This document shows, one piece after another, positions 45,901 to 55,567 of a stretch of 64,000 nucleotides of DNA. Made by a program: the position numbers and the translations under genes. The DNA comes from Onthophagus taurus (lineage: Eukaryota; Arthropoda; Insecta; Coleoptera; Scarabaeidae). Position 1 is the first letter of the stretch; each line of letters begins with the position of its first letter. The notes beneath the pieces were generated by a model. It was given only the letters and a program-made list of their open reading frames with translations. It made no database searches and had not been told where the DNA came from. The DNA lies in NCBI RefSeq assembly GCF_036711975.1, contig NC_091966.1, positions 42,415,501 through 42,479,500 of the forward strand. The letters run 5' to 3'.

Positions 45901-48541
45901 TAAAATGTCAACCTCAATTTTGACATATTTGTAATCTTCATTAAAAATCCTTTAAAATGAGTACAAACACGACATATTTACCTTTAATATTAATGAAGTT
46001 ATGGTCAACTTCCGGTTAAGAATGTCAACGTCAATTTTGACATATTTGTAATCGTCGTGAAAAATCCTTTAAAATGAGTCGAAACATGATACGTTTAATT
46101 TTAATATTACTCGAGATATAAGCAACTTTCGGTTTGAAATGTCAATGTCATTTTGACATATTCTTAATTTTTATAAAATGTCTTAATATTTGTCACAAAA
46201 ACTAAAATTTAATAAAAAAAATCAAAAATTAAGGTTGGTATTAATATTTAAAAATTAAATTGCTATCTTCATTGTTGCTAACTTCGGGTTTAACGTTTTT
46301 TATTCTAACTTTTTGTTTTTAGAGATAAGTGCGTCTTGTTTGAACTCATTTTAAAGGTTTTTTAAATAAAGAATAGTAGTACATCATATAAGAACACCAT
46401 GAAGTTGTCCACTTGTTTATTATATGATAACTAACTTCAAGTTTAAAATGTCAACCTCACTTTTGACATATTTGCAATCTCCATTAAAAATCCTTTAAAA
46501 TGAGTACAAACACGACATATTTATCTTCAATATTAATGAAGTTATGGTCAACTTCCGGTTAAGAATGTCAACGTTAATTTTGACATATTTGTAATCTTCG
46601 TGAAAAATCCTTTAAAATGAATCCAAATATGATACGTTTAATTCCAATATTACTCGAGATATATGCAACTTCCGGTTTGAAACGTCAATGTCATTTTGAC
46701 ATATTCTTAATTTTTATAAAACGTCTTAATATTTGTTACAAAAACAAAAATATAATAAAAAAAAATCAAAAATTAAGGTTGGTATTAATATTTAAAAATT
46801 AAATTGCTATCTTCATTGTTGCTAACTTCGGGTTTAACGTTTTTTATTCTAACTTTTTTGTTTTTTGAGATAAGTGCGTCATCTTTGGACTCATTTTAAA
46901 GGTTTTTTAATGAAGATGACAAATATGTCAAAATTGACGTTGACGTTTCAAACCGGAAGTGATTGTATCTCCATTAATATCAAAGTTAAATATGTCGAGT
47001 TTGGACTCATTTTAAAGGATTTTTTATGAAGTTGACAAATATGTCAAAATTAAAAGTTGAAACTTCGAAGTTTTTGGTTTTTTGAGATAAATGCGTCAAG
47101 TTTGGACTCATTTTAAAGGTTATTTTATAAAGATTACGAACATAATAATAAAATTAAAGTAGACATTGACAACTGAAAGTTTTTTTTTCACAACTACACT
47201 GGAATGTTTCTAATTGTAGTTCCATAAAAATATACAACATAGTAATATCTTATGTTATAACTAGCGCTCCCTACCACTGCCAGTAGAACTAACACCAGGT
47301 CGAGAACTAGAAACATTCGGATTTAGTCCCACGTCTCTCAAGATGGCTAAACCCGAATGATTCTAGTTCTAGGTCTTGTGGTAGTGTTAATTTTAATTAT
47401 TATTCTAACTAATACTGGACCTGGAACTGAAAAGATTCGAGTTTATCCGTCTTAAAAGACCCACGGCTGTATTACCACCTTATTAAGTCTCAAATTTACA
47501 AAATTGCAAAACAGGATTAAAATAAATTAAGCATTTGCTAATTCAAAATGTGAAATAGTAGTTGCCTACCCATGCGTGACGTCACAATCGGGCCGTCAAG
47601 CTATGCATCTATTCCCTGAATGTAACAGAATACTTAGATTCTACCGTCCTTAGACACCAGATACTTTTATATTCATTAATTCTCATTTATTATAATTAAA
47701 GGATTTAAAATCCTTCTTGGATAACGCACCATCCGACGTAATTTACTTCAGTTTGGGAAGTAACGTGAAAAGTAAAGACATCATCCCTTCAACCCGGCAA
47801 ATAATAACCGAAACTTTTGCCGAACTACCATACACGATTTTATGGAAATTCGAAGCGGATTCTTTACCAAATCAACCCAAAAACGTTAAAATAATGAAAT
47901 GGTTACCTCAACAAGACGTTCTCAGTATAATTATTGCTATTTTAAATACCATACTTTGATTTAAAAATTTTTAATTTTAGGGCATCCAAAAATAAAATTG
48001 TTCATTACTCAAGCTGGTCATCAATCTATCGAAGAAGCAATTTTTAGTCACGTTCCAATGGTTGTTATGCCTTTCTTTGCCGACCAAGAAGGTAACGCGA
48101 AAAGGATCGTTTTGAAAGATATCGCTGTGAAAGTCGACCATAAAGAACTCACCAAAGAATCGTTTAAATCCTCCATACTCGAAGTTATGGAAAATAAGAA
48201 GTAAGTAATTTTTAATTAAGAGTTATTAAATAAAGTTGATTTTGTTTAGGTATCGAGAAAATGTTAAGAAATTGGCCGAATTATTACAAGACGAACCAAT
48301 GACGGGGTTGGAAAAAGCCGTTTGGTGGACGGAGCACGTTATAAGACATAAAGGTGCCAAACATTATCGAAGCGCAGCTATTGAAATGCCTTTTTATGAA
48401 TATTTTCTTTTGGATGTTATTGGATTTTTATTATTGGTGCTGTTTATTGTGATCTATGTAAGTGTTAAGATGTCTAAATTAGTGTTTAAGGTTATTTTTA
48501 AATTATGTGGTGGAGAGAAACCCAAATTTAAGCGTCATTAA
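42954..48541 (+). CDS. UDP-glycosyltransferase, four exons (exon 1b plus shared exons)
   Basis: Exons: 42954-43787, 47702-47924, 47981-48200, 48250-48541. Phases agree and give 522 residues, the usual UGT length. Domains: signal peptide about 1-20; substrate-binding half with the presumed catalytic His34 (SHQIVYRP); sugar-nucleotide half with VIYFSLGSNVKSK, WLPQQDVLRHP and the full UGT signature from FITQAGHQS to FFADQ (about 360-388); C-terminal membrane helix (about 478-498); and a basic cytosolic tail ending KPKFKRH. It is an ER enzyme that transfers a sugar from a UDP-sugar (UDP-glucose in most insect UGTs) to lipophilic compounds such as plant toxins, pigments or hormones. The start at 42954 is chosen because the signal peptide begins there; the same frame is open upstream. 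Intron 1 (3.9 kb) is packed with repeats. The acceptor substrate cannot be predicted. Confidence 0.92.
43917..44060. mobile_element. palindromic MITE (CAGTGTGTTAATTA family), copy 2
   Basis: The 144-bp palindrome with ends CACTGTGTTAATTAATTATC and their inverse is flanked by TA. It lacks part of one arm compared with 16390-16556. Confidence 0.75.
44207..44381 (+). repeat. direct repeat, left copy (about 175 bp)
   Basis: It matches 47420-47594 in the same orientation; both end in CCATGCGTGACGTCACAATC. The two copies bracket the Harbinger-like element and the family A array like terminal direct repeats. A related inverted fragment lies at about 36790-36815, just after UGT exon 1a. Confidence 0.7.
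44522..45720. mobile_element. Harbinger-like element with GGGCCGGTTGTACAA ends
   Basis: The ends GGGCCGGTTGTACAATATAC and their inverse lie between TAA trinucleotides (44519-44521, 45721-45723). The insertion splits the family A leader: joining the flanks restores the leader seen at 18700-18725. On the minus strand it keeps part of an accessory DNA-binding gene. Confidence 0.8.
45223..45495 (-). pseudogene. Myb/SANT-like accessory protein remnant
   Basis: RAANYTQDECWRLIEIVEIL followed by NIIENKKTDA matches the start of the Myb/SANT-like domain found in proteins carried by Harbinger-type elements. After about 45 residues the resemblance is lost through frame changes. Confidence 0.5.
45721..47200. 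repeat. family A array, locus 3, with leader and trailer
   Basis: The second part of the leader (45721-45875), about two units (45876-46900) and the trailer (46901-47200) are all recognisable by the words listed for loci 1 and 2. It lies in the sense orientation inside UGT intron 1. Confidence 0.85.
47420..47594 (+). repeat. direct repeat, right copy (about 175 bp)
   Basis: Partner of 44207-44381, with roughly one difference every ten bases, so it is an old duplication. It contains GACCCACGGCTGTATTACCA, as does the left copy. Confidence 0.7.
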
Positions 48542-48599
48542 TTCAAATTTTTAATCAAATAACACTATATCAATGTAATTTAGTATTTTTATGTGCATT

Positions 48600-48605
48600 A
48601 ATAAA
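48600..48605 (+). terminator. polyadenylation signal of the UGT gene
   Basis: An AATAAA lies about 60 bases after the UGT stop codon. Confidence 0.55.
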
Positions 48606-48671
48606 TTTTGTTATATATTCAAGTGTATTTAAAGTCTAATTCCTGCTATTACATCTCGGAAATTGCTAATA

Positions 48672-49606
48672 ATTAATAATAATTTATTGTCTCCAGAAGA
48701 TTATAATATTACAAAGAATAATAACATTATCCATAACTAATCTAAATCCTACCCCTTTCCCCAGCCTCTCCCTATCACCCTACGTCTCCTTGCTGCCACC
48801 ACCTCCCCCATCTATCTCCTTGCCTCCGCCCTCTCCCCGAACACCTGTCTCCTATCCATTACCTCCTCCCTCAACTCACTACACTCCACCAGCAGATGGT
48901 GCAGAAACTCATCTTCCATCCAATATCTGTTGGCCCTTTCTTCATTTCCATACCTAAACCTGACTAAGAGGTTGGTACTCTTCCCCTCCTCATCCCCTCC
49001 GTCGTCATGTACTTTGGAACCCCTCTAATACAATTTTATTATATTTTGGATTGTACCTGCTTTCCCTTATCGTCGTCCTTCTCTCTTGCAATCCCACATC
49101 CCTGTCCCTGCTCTCCATTTGTTTCCACATCTCAATCCTCTTTTCTTTTCGCTTCTTCTTTTAAATACCCCACCCTTCTGTAATATTTCTCCCTTTCTCG
49201 CTGCCTATAACGCCCCTTACTTGCCTTAATCTATCTGTAGCACTCCCCAAGATTTTACAATGACATATACCTTCCATCCTCTCCTCAAAATGCATCGCTC
49301 GCTTACCCGCCTCCATCCTCACCTTACCTACCTTCATTTCTTCCCTAACTATATATCCCGGACTCTCCCTAGCCAACCCCAACACCCACCTTCAGTACCT
49401 GGTCTGCACATCCTCTAAGAGCCCTTGCTCCTTCCATCCCTATATCTCTACCTCCTACATCATTACGCTTTTTATCAAGCTCACGAACATTAATTACCTT
49501 TTTCCCACATCTTTCCCAAACATCCTCTCACCCCATCTCCAAATCTGTCCTATAACCTTATTCGCCCACGCAGCCAACATTCTAATATGTCCTCCCTCCT
49601 TGTTGT
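48672..49606 (-). mobile_element. 5'-truncated LINE with 16-bp target-site duplication
   Basis: TCGGAAATTGCTAATA occurs at both 48656-48671 and 49607-49622. The insert is strongly purine-biased on its coding (minus) strand and reads as the C-terminal part of a LINE polymerase: WVLGLARESPGYIVREEMKV, KVRMEAGKRAMHFEERMEGI. Several stops are present. It inserted just past the UGT polyadenylation signal. Confidence 0.75.
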
Positions 49607-49622
49607 TCGGAAATTGCTAATA

Positions 49623-50269
49623 TATTTTAGTTACGATATGTTAAACTATGTATATGATATGTAAATTAAAGTTATAAATCAGCCACTGCACATTAATGTA
49701 AGCATATTAAGTAATGGCAAAAAATAATAGCCTTAGGAGACTTAAACGCAAGAACAACTAGACTTCTAGACGTCCTTCAATGTGTGTGGGAAGAACGTGA
49801 TTATCGTTTAGATGTATGTTGGGAAATAAATGGATGCCACATCGAACCACACTTTGGTGAAGATTCCACAATTCTATCTTGCTTTGCTGTGGCCGGTCAA
49901 AAATGCACCATGACTTTATGGACACGCTACGATATCATACCATACTGTATAAAGAAGCAAAAATGGGATATAAACATACTCATTATCACTTGTAATCACT
50001 GTTTGGAGCGCAGATCACGTTTAATGAATGCAGGAATAAATATAGCGGAATGGGTATAGAATTTGACGAATAAATAACGATGTATGTCTACATTTAAGAA
50101 ATGACCAGGTTAGTAATGGCCCAGGACGAGGATAACAAGGAAATTAATAGATCCAGAAGACTTAAGTTAGATCGGCTACAAAAAATAAAATCTTGCAACT
50201 AACCAAATAATTAGAATATTGTTTAATGATTTTCTTTCCATTTTATATCTAATAAATAAAATTCGTTTT
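49623..50269. other. unassigned intergenic stretch
   Basis: A short run near 49735 reads ALGDLNARTTRLLDVL, similar to a LINE endonuclease motif. The rest, including an open frame at 49784-50059, matches nothing I recognise. Confidence 0.3.
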
Positions 50270-50299
50270 TGCACTTAAATGGATTTTTATTTTATTTTT

Positions 50300-50344
50300 C
50301 TCTCAACCGGTTTCGCTATACATTTACAGCATCTTCAGGAGATT
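50300..50344 (-). ncRNA. hammerhead-ribozyme-like motif (left end of Penelope-like element)
   Basis: Minus strand: stem I ATCTC, core CTGAAGA, a short GCT/AGC stem-loop, GAAA, then palindromic ACCGGT as stem III, the cleavage-site base and GAGAG closing stem I. Stem III is too short for a stable monomer, as in known Penelope hammerheads that act as dimers. Confidence 0.65.
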
Positions 50345-51043
50345 ACGTCATTTTGTTACAAACGTGTCCTATAAAATGTGTCATTTAAACTGGGGCGTAT
50401 TATTAGGGTAGGTTGTAATACAGAATCTATAGATTATTAAGAGCGACATCTTATTCTGAAATCCTCGTCTCTCTGGGGGGTATTTGTTGGGTAGAGGTAA
50501 ATTATAGATTCTGTACTAACTTTTAATGATTGTTATGGGATGAGGATAGGGTGGAAAAGATGGGGGAGTGATGCCCATGGGACCCAGATTAGTGCGACTT
50601 CAAAATGACATCGTGTTTTGAAGTCATCGTCTATCTGGGGATTTACGGGGTGGGGTGTAGGGCTGTTTTAGGAAAGAGTAGAGTGGTTTGTATGTTGTCT
50701 GAATTTGGTCATTAAGACATGTCAAGTCAGGGTTATTATTGATGAATTTTTTGATTTCATATCCTTCGAGGATTTCCATGAGATATCCTTTGTTAATGTG
50801 ATGTAGTATTTTTGTATTTTTATCTTCATCGAACTCGTGGTTAAGATTAAAGGTTATGTGTTTGCCAAAATTAGAATTATGTTTTATTTTGTGTTATCTA
50901 AATCGTAGTTTAAAGGCTCTGCCTGTCTCTCCGATGTAGGTTCACTCCATTATCATCTAATTTGTCTTTATTGTTTATGAGCAGATTGCCTATGGTTTTA
51001 CTTGGTTTATCTGTAATTATAATGTCATACTGTTATTTTGTTG

Positions 51044-51643
51044 TTAATGGTGTGTGATGGATCTGTAGTTTTTGATTTTTTGTGTCTGTTGATTTTGTAG
51101 TTGTATAGTGGTATTTAAGTTCTGTCTATTTTGATATTTATGGATCACTCTGTCTATTACTTCTTCTGGAAAAGAATTATTTATGACAATATCTTTTATT
51201 ATCTTAATTTCTTTGTTAAAATTTTCTGTGTTCAAATTTGAATTATAGGCTCTATGGATGTATGATCTGAATGCTGCCATTTTATGGGTTATGTTATGAA
51301 AAGAATCGTATGGGATAGTAGTGTCTGTCTGAGTCGGTTTTCTGTATATTTCGAATTGTACGTCATGTTTGGTTTTGTCTATTATGATATCAAGAAAATT
51401 TAATTTATTGTTGTTTTCGAGTTCTATTGTAAATTGGATGTCTGTGTGTAGTGTGTTAATGCATTGGTGTAAACCGTCAACAGTTTCTTTCTTTTCGGTG
51501 TTAATGATGACCAAAATGTCATCGACATAGCGTTGCCATATTAATATATTTTTGAGATAAGGGTTTTTTTCACTCATTATGAGATTGGTTTCCAACTCAT
51601 TCAAAAAGATGTCAGCTAATAATCCGCTTAAAGGAGAGCCCAT
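51044..51643 (-). pseudogene. Penelope-like reverse transcriptase, C-terminal half
   Basis: The 199-residue open stretch starts at the GSPLSGLLADIFLNELE motif and contains RYVDDILVI, the catalytic YxDD, then NNKLNFLDIIIDK and IYRKPTQTDTTIPYDS. Upstream frame continues to about 51845 without the N-terminal region. It is a truncated relic. Confidence 0.8.
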
Positions 51644-51892
51644 GGGGAGTCCCTCTTGATATGTATATGTTTCATTTTGAAATTTACAGAAGTTCTGTTG
51701 TAAGCAGATTTGGAATAGGTTAAATATGTTTTTGCTATCATTCTTGTTTTCTAGTTGTGAATTTAAAATGTTTTCGACAATTTTTAGCGTTTGTTTGGTA
51801 GGAATGTTGATATATAAGTTTACTACGTCAAAGGATAATATGGTGTTGTTAATTGGTTATTTTATAGGACACGTTTGTAACAAAATGACGTA

Positions 51893-51936
51893 ATCTCCTG
51901 AAGATGCTGTAAATGTATAGCGAAACCGGTTGAGAG
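51893..51936 (+). ncRNA. hammerhead-ribozyme-like motif (right end of Penelope-like element)
   Basis: This is the same motif as 50300-50344, on the plus strand: ATCTC, CTGAAGA, GCT...AGC, GAAACCGGTT, GAGAG. All core bases are kept. Confidence 0.65.
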
Positions 51937-51960
51937 AAAAATTAAATAAAAATCCATTTA

Positions 51961-52285
51961 AGTGTAAAAACGAATTTTATTTATTAAATAATTAGAAGAC
52001 TTGTTATAAGCTGTGGATGTGAATTTCTGGAGAAGAGACCAAAATGAACAAAATCCGAAATATCTATAATAGGGGAGAGGTAGTAACAGTGAGACGGTCG
52101 GAACACCGAGACGATAGTTTGAAATATGAACGTACTCCAAGTATAACAATAAACGACCTATCACAGTTTAGGTGAATATAATTCAGGATTTAGGTAAAAT
52201 TTCATCGAAAACACGTCCACATTGGTTTAGTATTTGCCGAAAAAGGTTCACGTCAAGTCAGTAAGGCTGTATATGTTGTATCGTA
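51961..52285. other. intergenic stretch, nothing recognised
   Basis: No coding, RNA or repeat signal could be supported here. Confidence 0.3.
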
Positions 52286-53285
52286 GGGGCTTTTGGCATT
52301 ATCATTCCACTAGCCATGATATTTCCCCGTGTCCACTTTAAGGACATTATGATCAATGGGGCTCCACCAGACACCCTTGGCTTAGCATCAAATGGGGGCT
52401 GGATGAACACGGAATGTTTTGTGAAAATTGTCATGCATTGTATAAAGCACACCAATAGCTCTAAATAAACTCCCTCGCTGCTCATCATGGATAACCATCA
52501 AAATCATCTTTCAATAGAGGCAATCGATTTGTGTAAAAATAATGGTATTACAATATTAACTATTCCACCCCACCGTACGAACAAACCACAGTCTTTAGAT
52601 GTTGGATTGATGAAACAGCTTCGAACATTTAGAAAAACCAGTATTATTTTCTCATTTGACAAGTTCATTTTTAATGAGGAAGATTTCATGGCAAGTTTAG
52701 TGATAGATAGAAAAACCCCCGCAAATAAAGATGTAGAGCGCCATAACAAAATATTTGATGCTACAATTAAGCCTTTAAATATGTCAATATATTCAACAAT
52801 ATCCCCAATAATACTTTTATGAAGCCAACTATTTTTAAGGGCTACCCGAAAGCTGGACCTAGAAAATCTACGCAAAACACAAGCCACATCTGAAAAGATT
52901 TTGGTGCTTAAAAACAGAAATTTAAAGAAAATATTGGTTGGCGATTCGGAAGAAGTCGAAGAGATCGAACTAAAAGATTCTAGCAGCGGAGCTTTTAAGA
53001 AGCTGAACCCGAAATTTTAAGCCTCCGTGACTTTGATCGTAATCCTGTTCGTGACGAATAAGTTCTAGTGGAATTCAAGGCAAGTTAACAATCTGTATAT
53101 TATGTTGGAAAGGTCGTTTCTCAAGTAGAAGATGACTTTCAAGTGACATTCTTAAGGAAAAGTACTTTGAGCGTTTTATTACGCCTGATGAACCAGATAT
53201 TTCCATTGTCTCCAAAAAGGACATTAAAATGATTCTTCCTTCGCCAATAAAACTTGGTCTTACAAAAAGACAACAATAATTATTT
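52286..53285 (+). pseudogene. pogo/Tigger-like (DDE_1) transposase remnant
   Basis: Frames in order contain GAPPDTLGLASNGGWMN, LLIMDNHQNHLSIEAIDLCK (second catalytic Asp) and ITILTIPPHRTNKPQSLDVG. A tail near 53060-53180 (YYVGKVVSQVEDDFQVTFLR) is of the type seen after the DDE domain in insect pogo-like genes. Stops between the pieces show it is dead. Confidence 0.65.
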
Positions 53286-53454
53286 TAAATTTAAATGTGA
53301 AATAGCATCCAATGCTAACGTCTCATTCGAGGTTGGAACACTAAGACAACTGCACAATTTCCAAATTATTTTTTGTTAGGGAGTATATTTTGATTTTTTT
53401 TAATGATGTTATCATTTTATTTCCAAAACTATATCGTATTTTCATAGACACGCA

Positions 53455-53745
53455 AAAATTAGAGCGTTAAAAGACATCATTAGACCTATTCTCTGCAATG
53501 GACGCGAGACATGGATTATGACAGAGAGCACAAACAATAAGCTGAAAGTTTGAAAGAAAAATATTGAAGAAAATCTTTGGTCCAATAAAGGAGAATGGGA
53601 TATGGAGAAGATGCTACAACACGTGATCAAAAAAGTTCCTATCTGATCTATGGGCTGGTCATGTGGCATGAATAGATTACAAAATAGCAAGAGACCAAGA
53701 GGGAAGCCTTTTTGGTTTGGTGTCCAAAAACAAAACATAAGGCAG
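53455..53745 (+). pseudogene. RTE-type LINE polymerase C-terminal fragment
   Basis: IRALKDIIRPILCNGRETWI, then in shifted frame FGPIKENG, then WAGHVA and KRPRGKPF, in the order seen at the end of RTE-like reverse transcriptases. Confidence 0.65.
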
Positions 53746-53754
53746 TACAACAAC

Positions 53755-54890
53755 AGCTGGCACGAATCCAGCGGTTAGCATGTCTTAACATAACGGGTGC
53801 AAATTAGATCCTGTCCGACGCCTGCTTTGGAAGCCCTACTCGGTCACACCGCTCCATTTATGTACCTATACAAAATTAGGCAGCCTTAAGTGCCTTATCA
53901 CTGAAAAAAGTTTCCTCACTCAAGTTGATGCAGAGTAACCTCAGAGGACACCTCGAGATCCTCAAGGACCCATGTCTAAATCACCTGATTGAAATTAAAA
54001 CGGACCTCATACCGACTGAATACAACTTCAACCAGCCGTATAATGTCATATTTAGAAGCAGGGATGATGGGGCGAAGGGAGGGCCTCAACTAAAAAGAGG
54101 AGCCCTACCCTGGTACACCGATGCTTCAAAGACAGTAAGATCTGGAGTAGACATAGGCATCAGTGGACCAAATAACCACATCAAATTGCCCCTCAGCTCG
54201 GACTTAACAATTTTCCAAGCAGAAGTTCTTGCTATAAACTTCTGCACCGCTTTGAACCTACAGAAGGGACAAAAAGGTGCATCCATAAACATTTTCACAG
54301 ATAGTCGGGCCGCCTTAAAGGCAATTCAGGCCTACACGTGTGACTCCGCACTGATCAGAGAGTGTACCCTATGTTACCCTATGGTGGGTTCCAGGTCACA
54401 GCAACATTGAGGGCAATGAGAAGGCCGACAAGCTGGCCAAAGAGGCAGCGAACACGCCCTTCATTGGACCCCAACCTGGTTGTGGACTACAAAAAAGCCA
54501 CTTAAAACAAATATCCACAACTTACGCCTTACGCTGGAAAGAACTTCCAGATCACAAACAAGCGAAGAGTATGATAACAAAATCAAAGAGGTTTTATGCC
54601 TCAGCAAAGGGGATCTATGAACGCTCTCAGACTACCTGACCGGCCATGCGCCCCTAAAATACCACCTCTTCCACATTGGACAAGCTGAGGATCAAACTTG
54701 TCGACTATGCAACGACGAGTCAGAAACTGCTAAACATATACTGTGCAATTGCGTCGCTAGAGGCCGTCTAAAACACAACATTTTCGGTAAAACTCCCTTG
54801 TTACCTACTGACATAAAGGTTCAAGACCTTAGGACAATACTAAGGTTCATTAAGGACCTACATGTACCCTAAACCTTTGGAGTTCTAAAG
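53755..54890 (+). pseudogene. LINE C-terminal fragment with RNase H domain
   Basis: Starts with RIQRLACLNITGA, the end of the polymerase. The RNase H domain (PWYTDASKTVRSGVDIG, FQAEVLAINFC, INIFTDSRAALKAIQAY) runs in frame from 53925 to 54410. A frameshift then gives WWVPGHSNIEGNEKADKLAK and finally a Cys-His motif region (about 54690-54760). This fits an I/Jockey-type LINE with RNase H. Confidence 0.8.
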
Positions 54891-55567
54891 TTACGACTAA
54901 TAAGCGTCAAAACCTGGAAGAGAGTAGCTCTTGATCGGCAATGTGGGAGGTAAAAGATAAAGGAGGCTAAAGCTCAATTTCGTTTGTAGCGCCATTGAAG
55001 AGAGAAATGATACCCAAGATCTCTTAATACATACACCCCAAGGGTAGGCAACCCAAAATACGCAACATAATACATCACTTCCCAATCATATTCCTCACAA
55101 GGAAAGGTTTTCTCTTTCTACAATTACAAATCAAGTCCTTCCATTCTTGTTGAGTGTATTCTTTACCATATTAGCTCACATAATGAGTTGCTTTACAAAT
55201 TTCTGATCATCTGCAATTTTATTCCAGTCCATGGTATAGAATTTAAAATAAATAATTTCTTGTATTCTTGTTGAAACATCACTACAGTCTTTTGCACACA
55301 CATAAGATAAAAGTAAAAGGTTTTGCTGGTACATATTTAAAAAAAAAACACATTTATATTTGTATAGGTACTTCAAAGATATCAGCTATCAAAAAATAAT
55401 GCACGTGTATCACAGAAATGTCACAATATAACCTTTAGACAAGACCTTTACCCATTACATAAACGCTACTTAGGTGAATATGAATAATTATGAATCTCCA
55501 AAAGTAATTTTTTCAAATTAATTTATTTAAGAATGACGTTTTATGCAATTTATTATATTAAATTAAT
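54891..55567. other. intergenic stretch with LRRC59 3' end signals
   Basis: A TTTATT at 55522-55527 is an AATAAA on the minus strand, about 40 bases past the LRRC59 stop. The remainder may contain the tail of the LINE at 53755 but shows no further gene. Confidence 0.4.

Larger units (their letters stand above)
43884..47651. mobile_element. repeat-carrying insertion in UGT intron 1, bounded by 18-bp inverted repeats
   Basis: AAGGACGGTAGAATCTAA at 43884-43901 has an exact inverse at 47634-47651. Inside are a palindromic MITE, a pair of direct repeats, a Harbinger-like element and a family A array. No transposase for the outer unit is seen. Confidence 0.45.
50270..51960 (-). mobile_element. Penelope-like retroelement fragment with inverted terminal repeats
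   Basis: Terminal segments of about 100 bp (50270-50375 and 51855-51960) are inverse copies of each other and contain hammerhead-like motifs. On the minus strand between them are reverse-transcriptase parts (SFDVVNLYINIPTKQTLKIV, LPMGSPLSGLLADIFL, YVDDILVI at about 51520) followed by a GIY-YIG endonuclease remnant (TYIGETGRAFKLRFR, about 50890-50950). That order is diagnostic of Penelope-like elements. The N-terminal part is missing and stops occur in the endonuclease. Confidence 0.85.

Noticed and set aside
44207..47594. LTR retrotransposon (direct repeats about 3 kb apart)
   Set aside because: No TG...CA ends, primer-binding site or pol coding between the repeats. The interior is a satellite array and a Harbinger-like element.
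49784..50059. 91-residue open frame as a gene
   Set aside because: No recognisable motif, no splice or polyadenylation context, and it is surrounded by LINE and Penelope debris.
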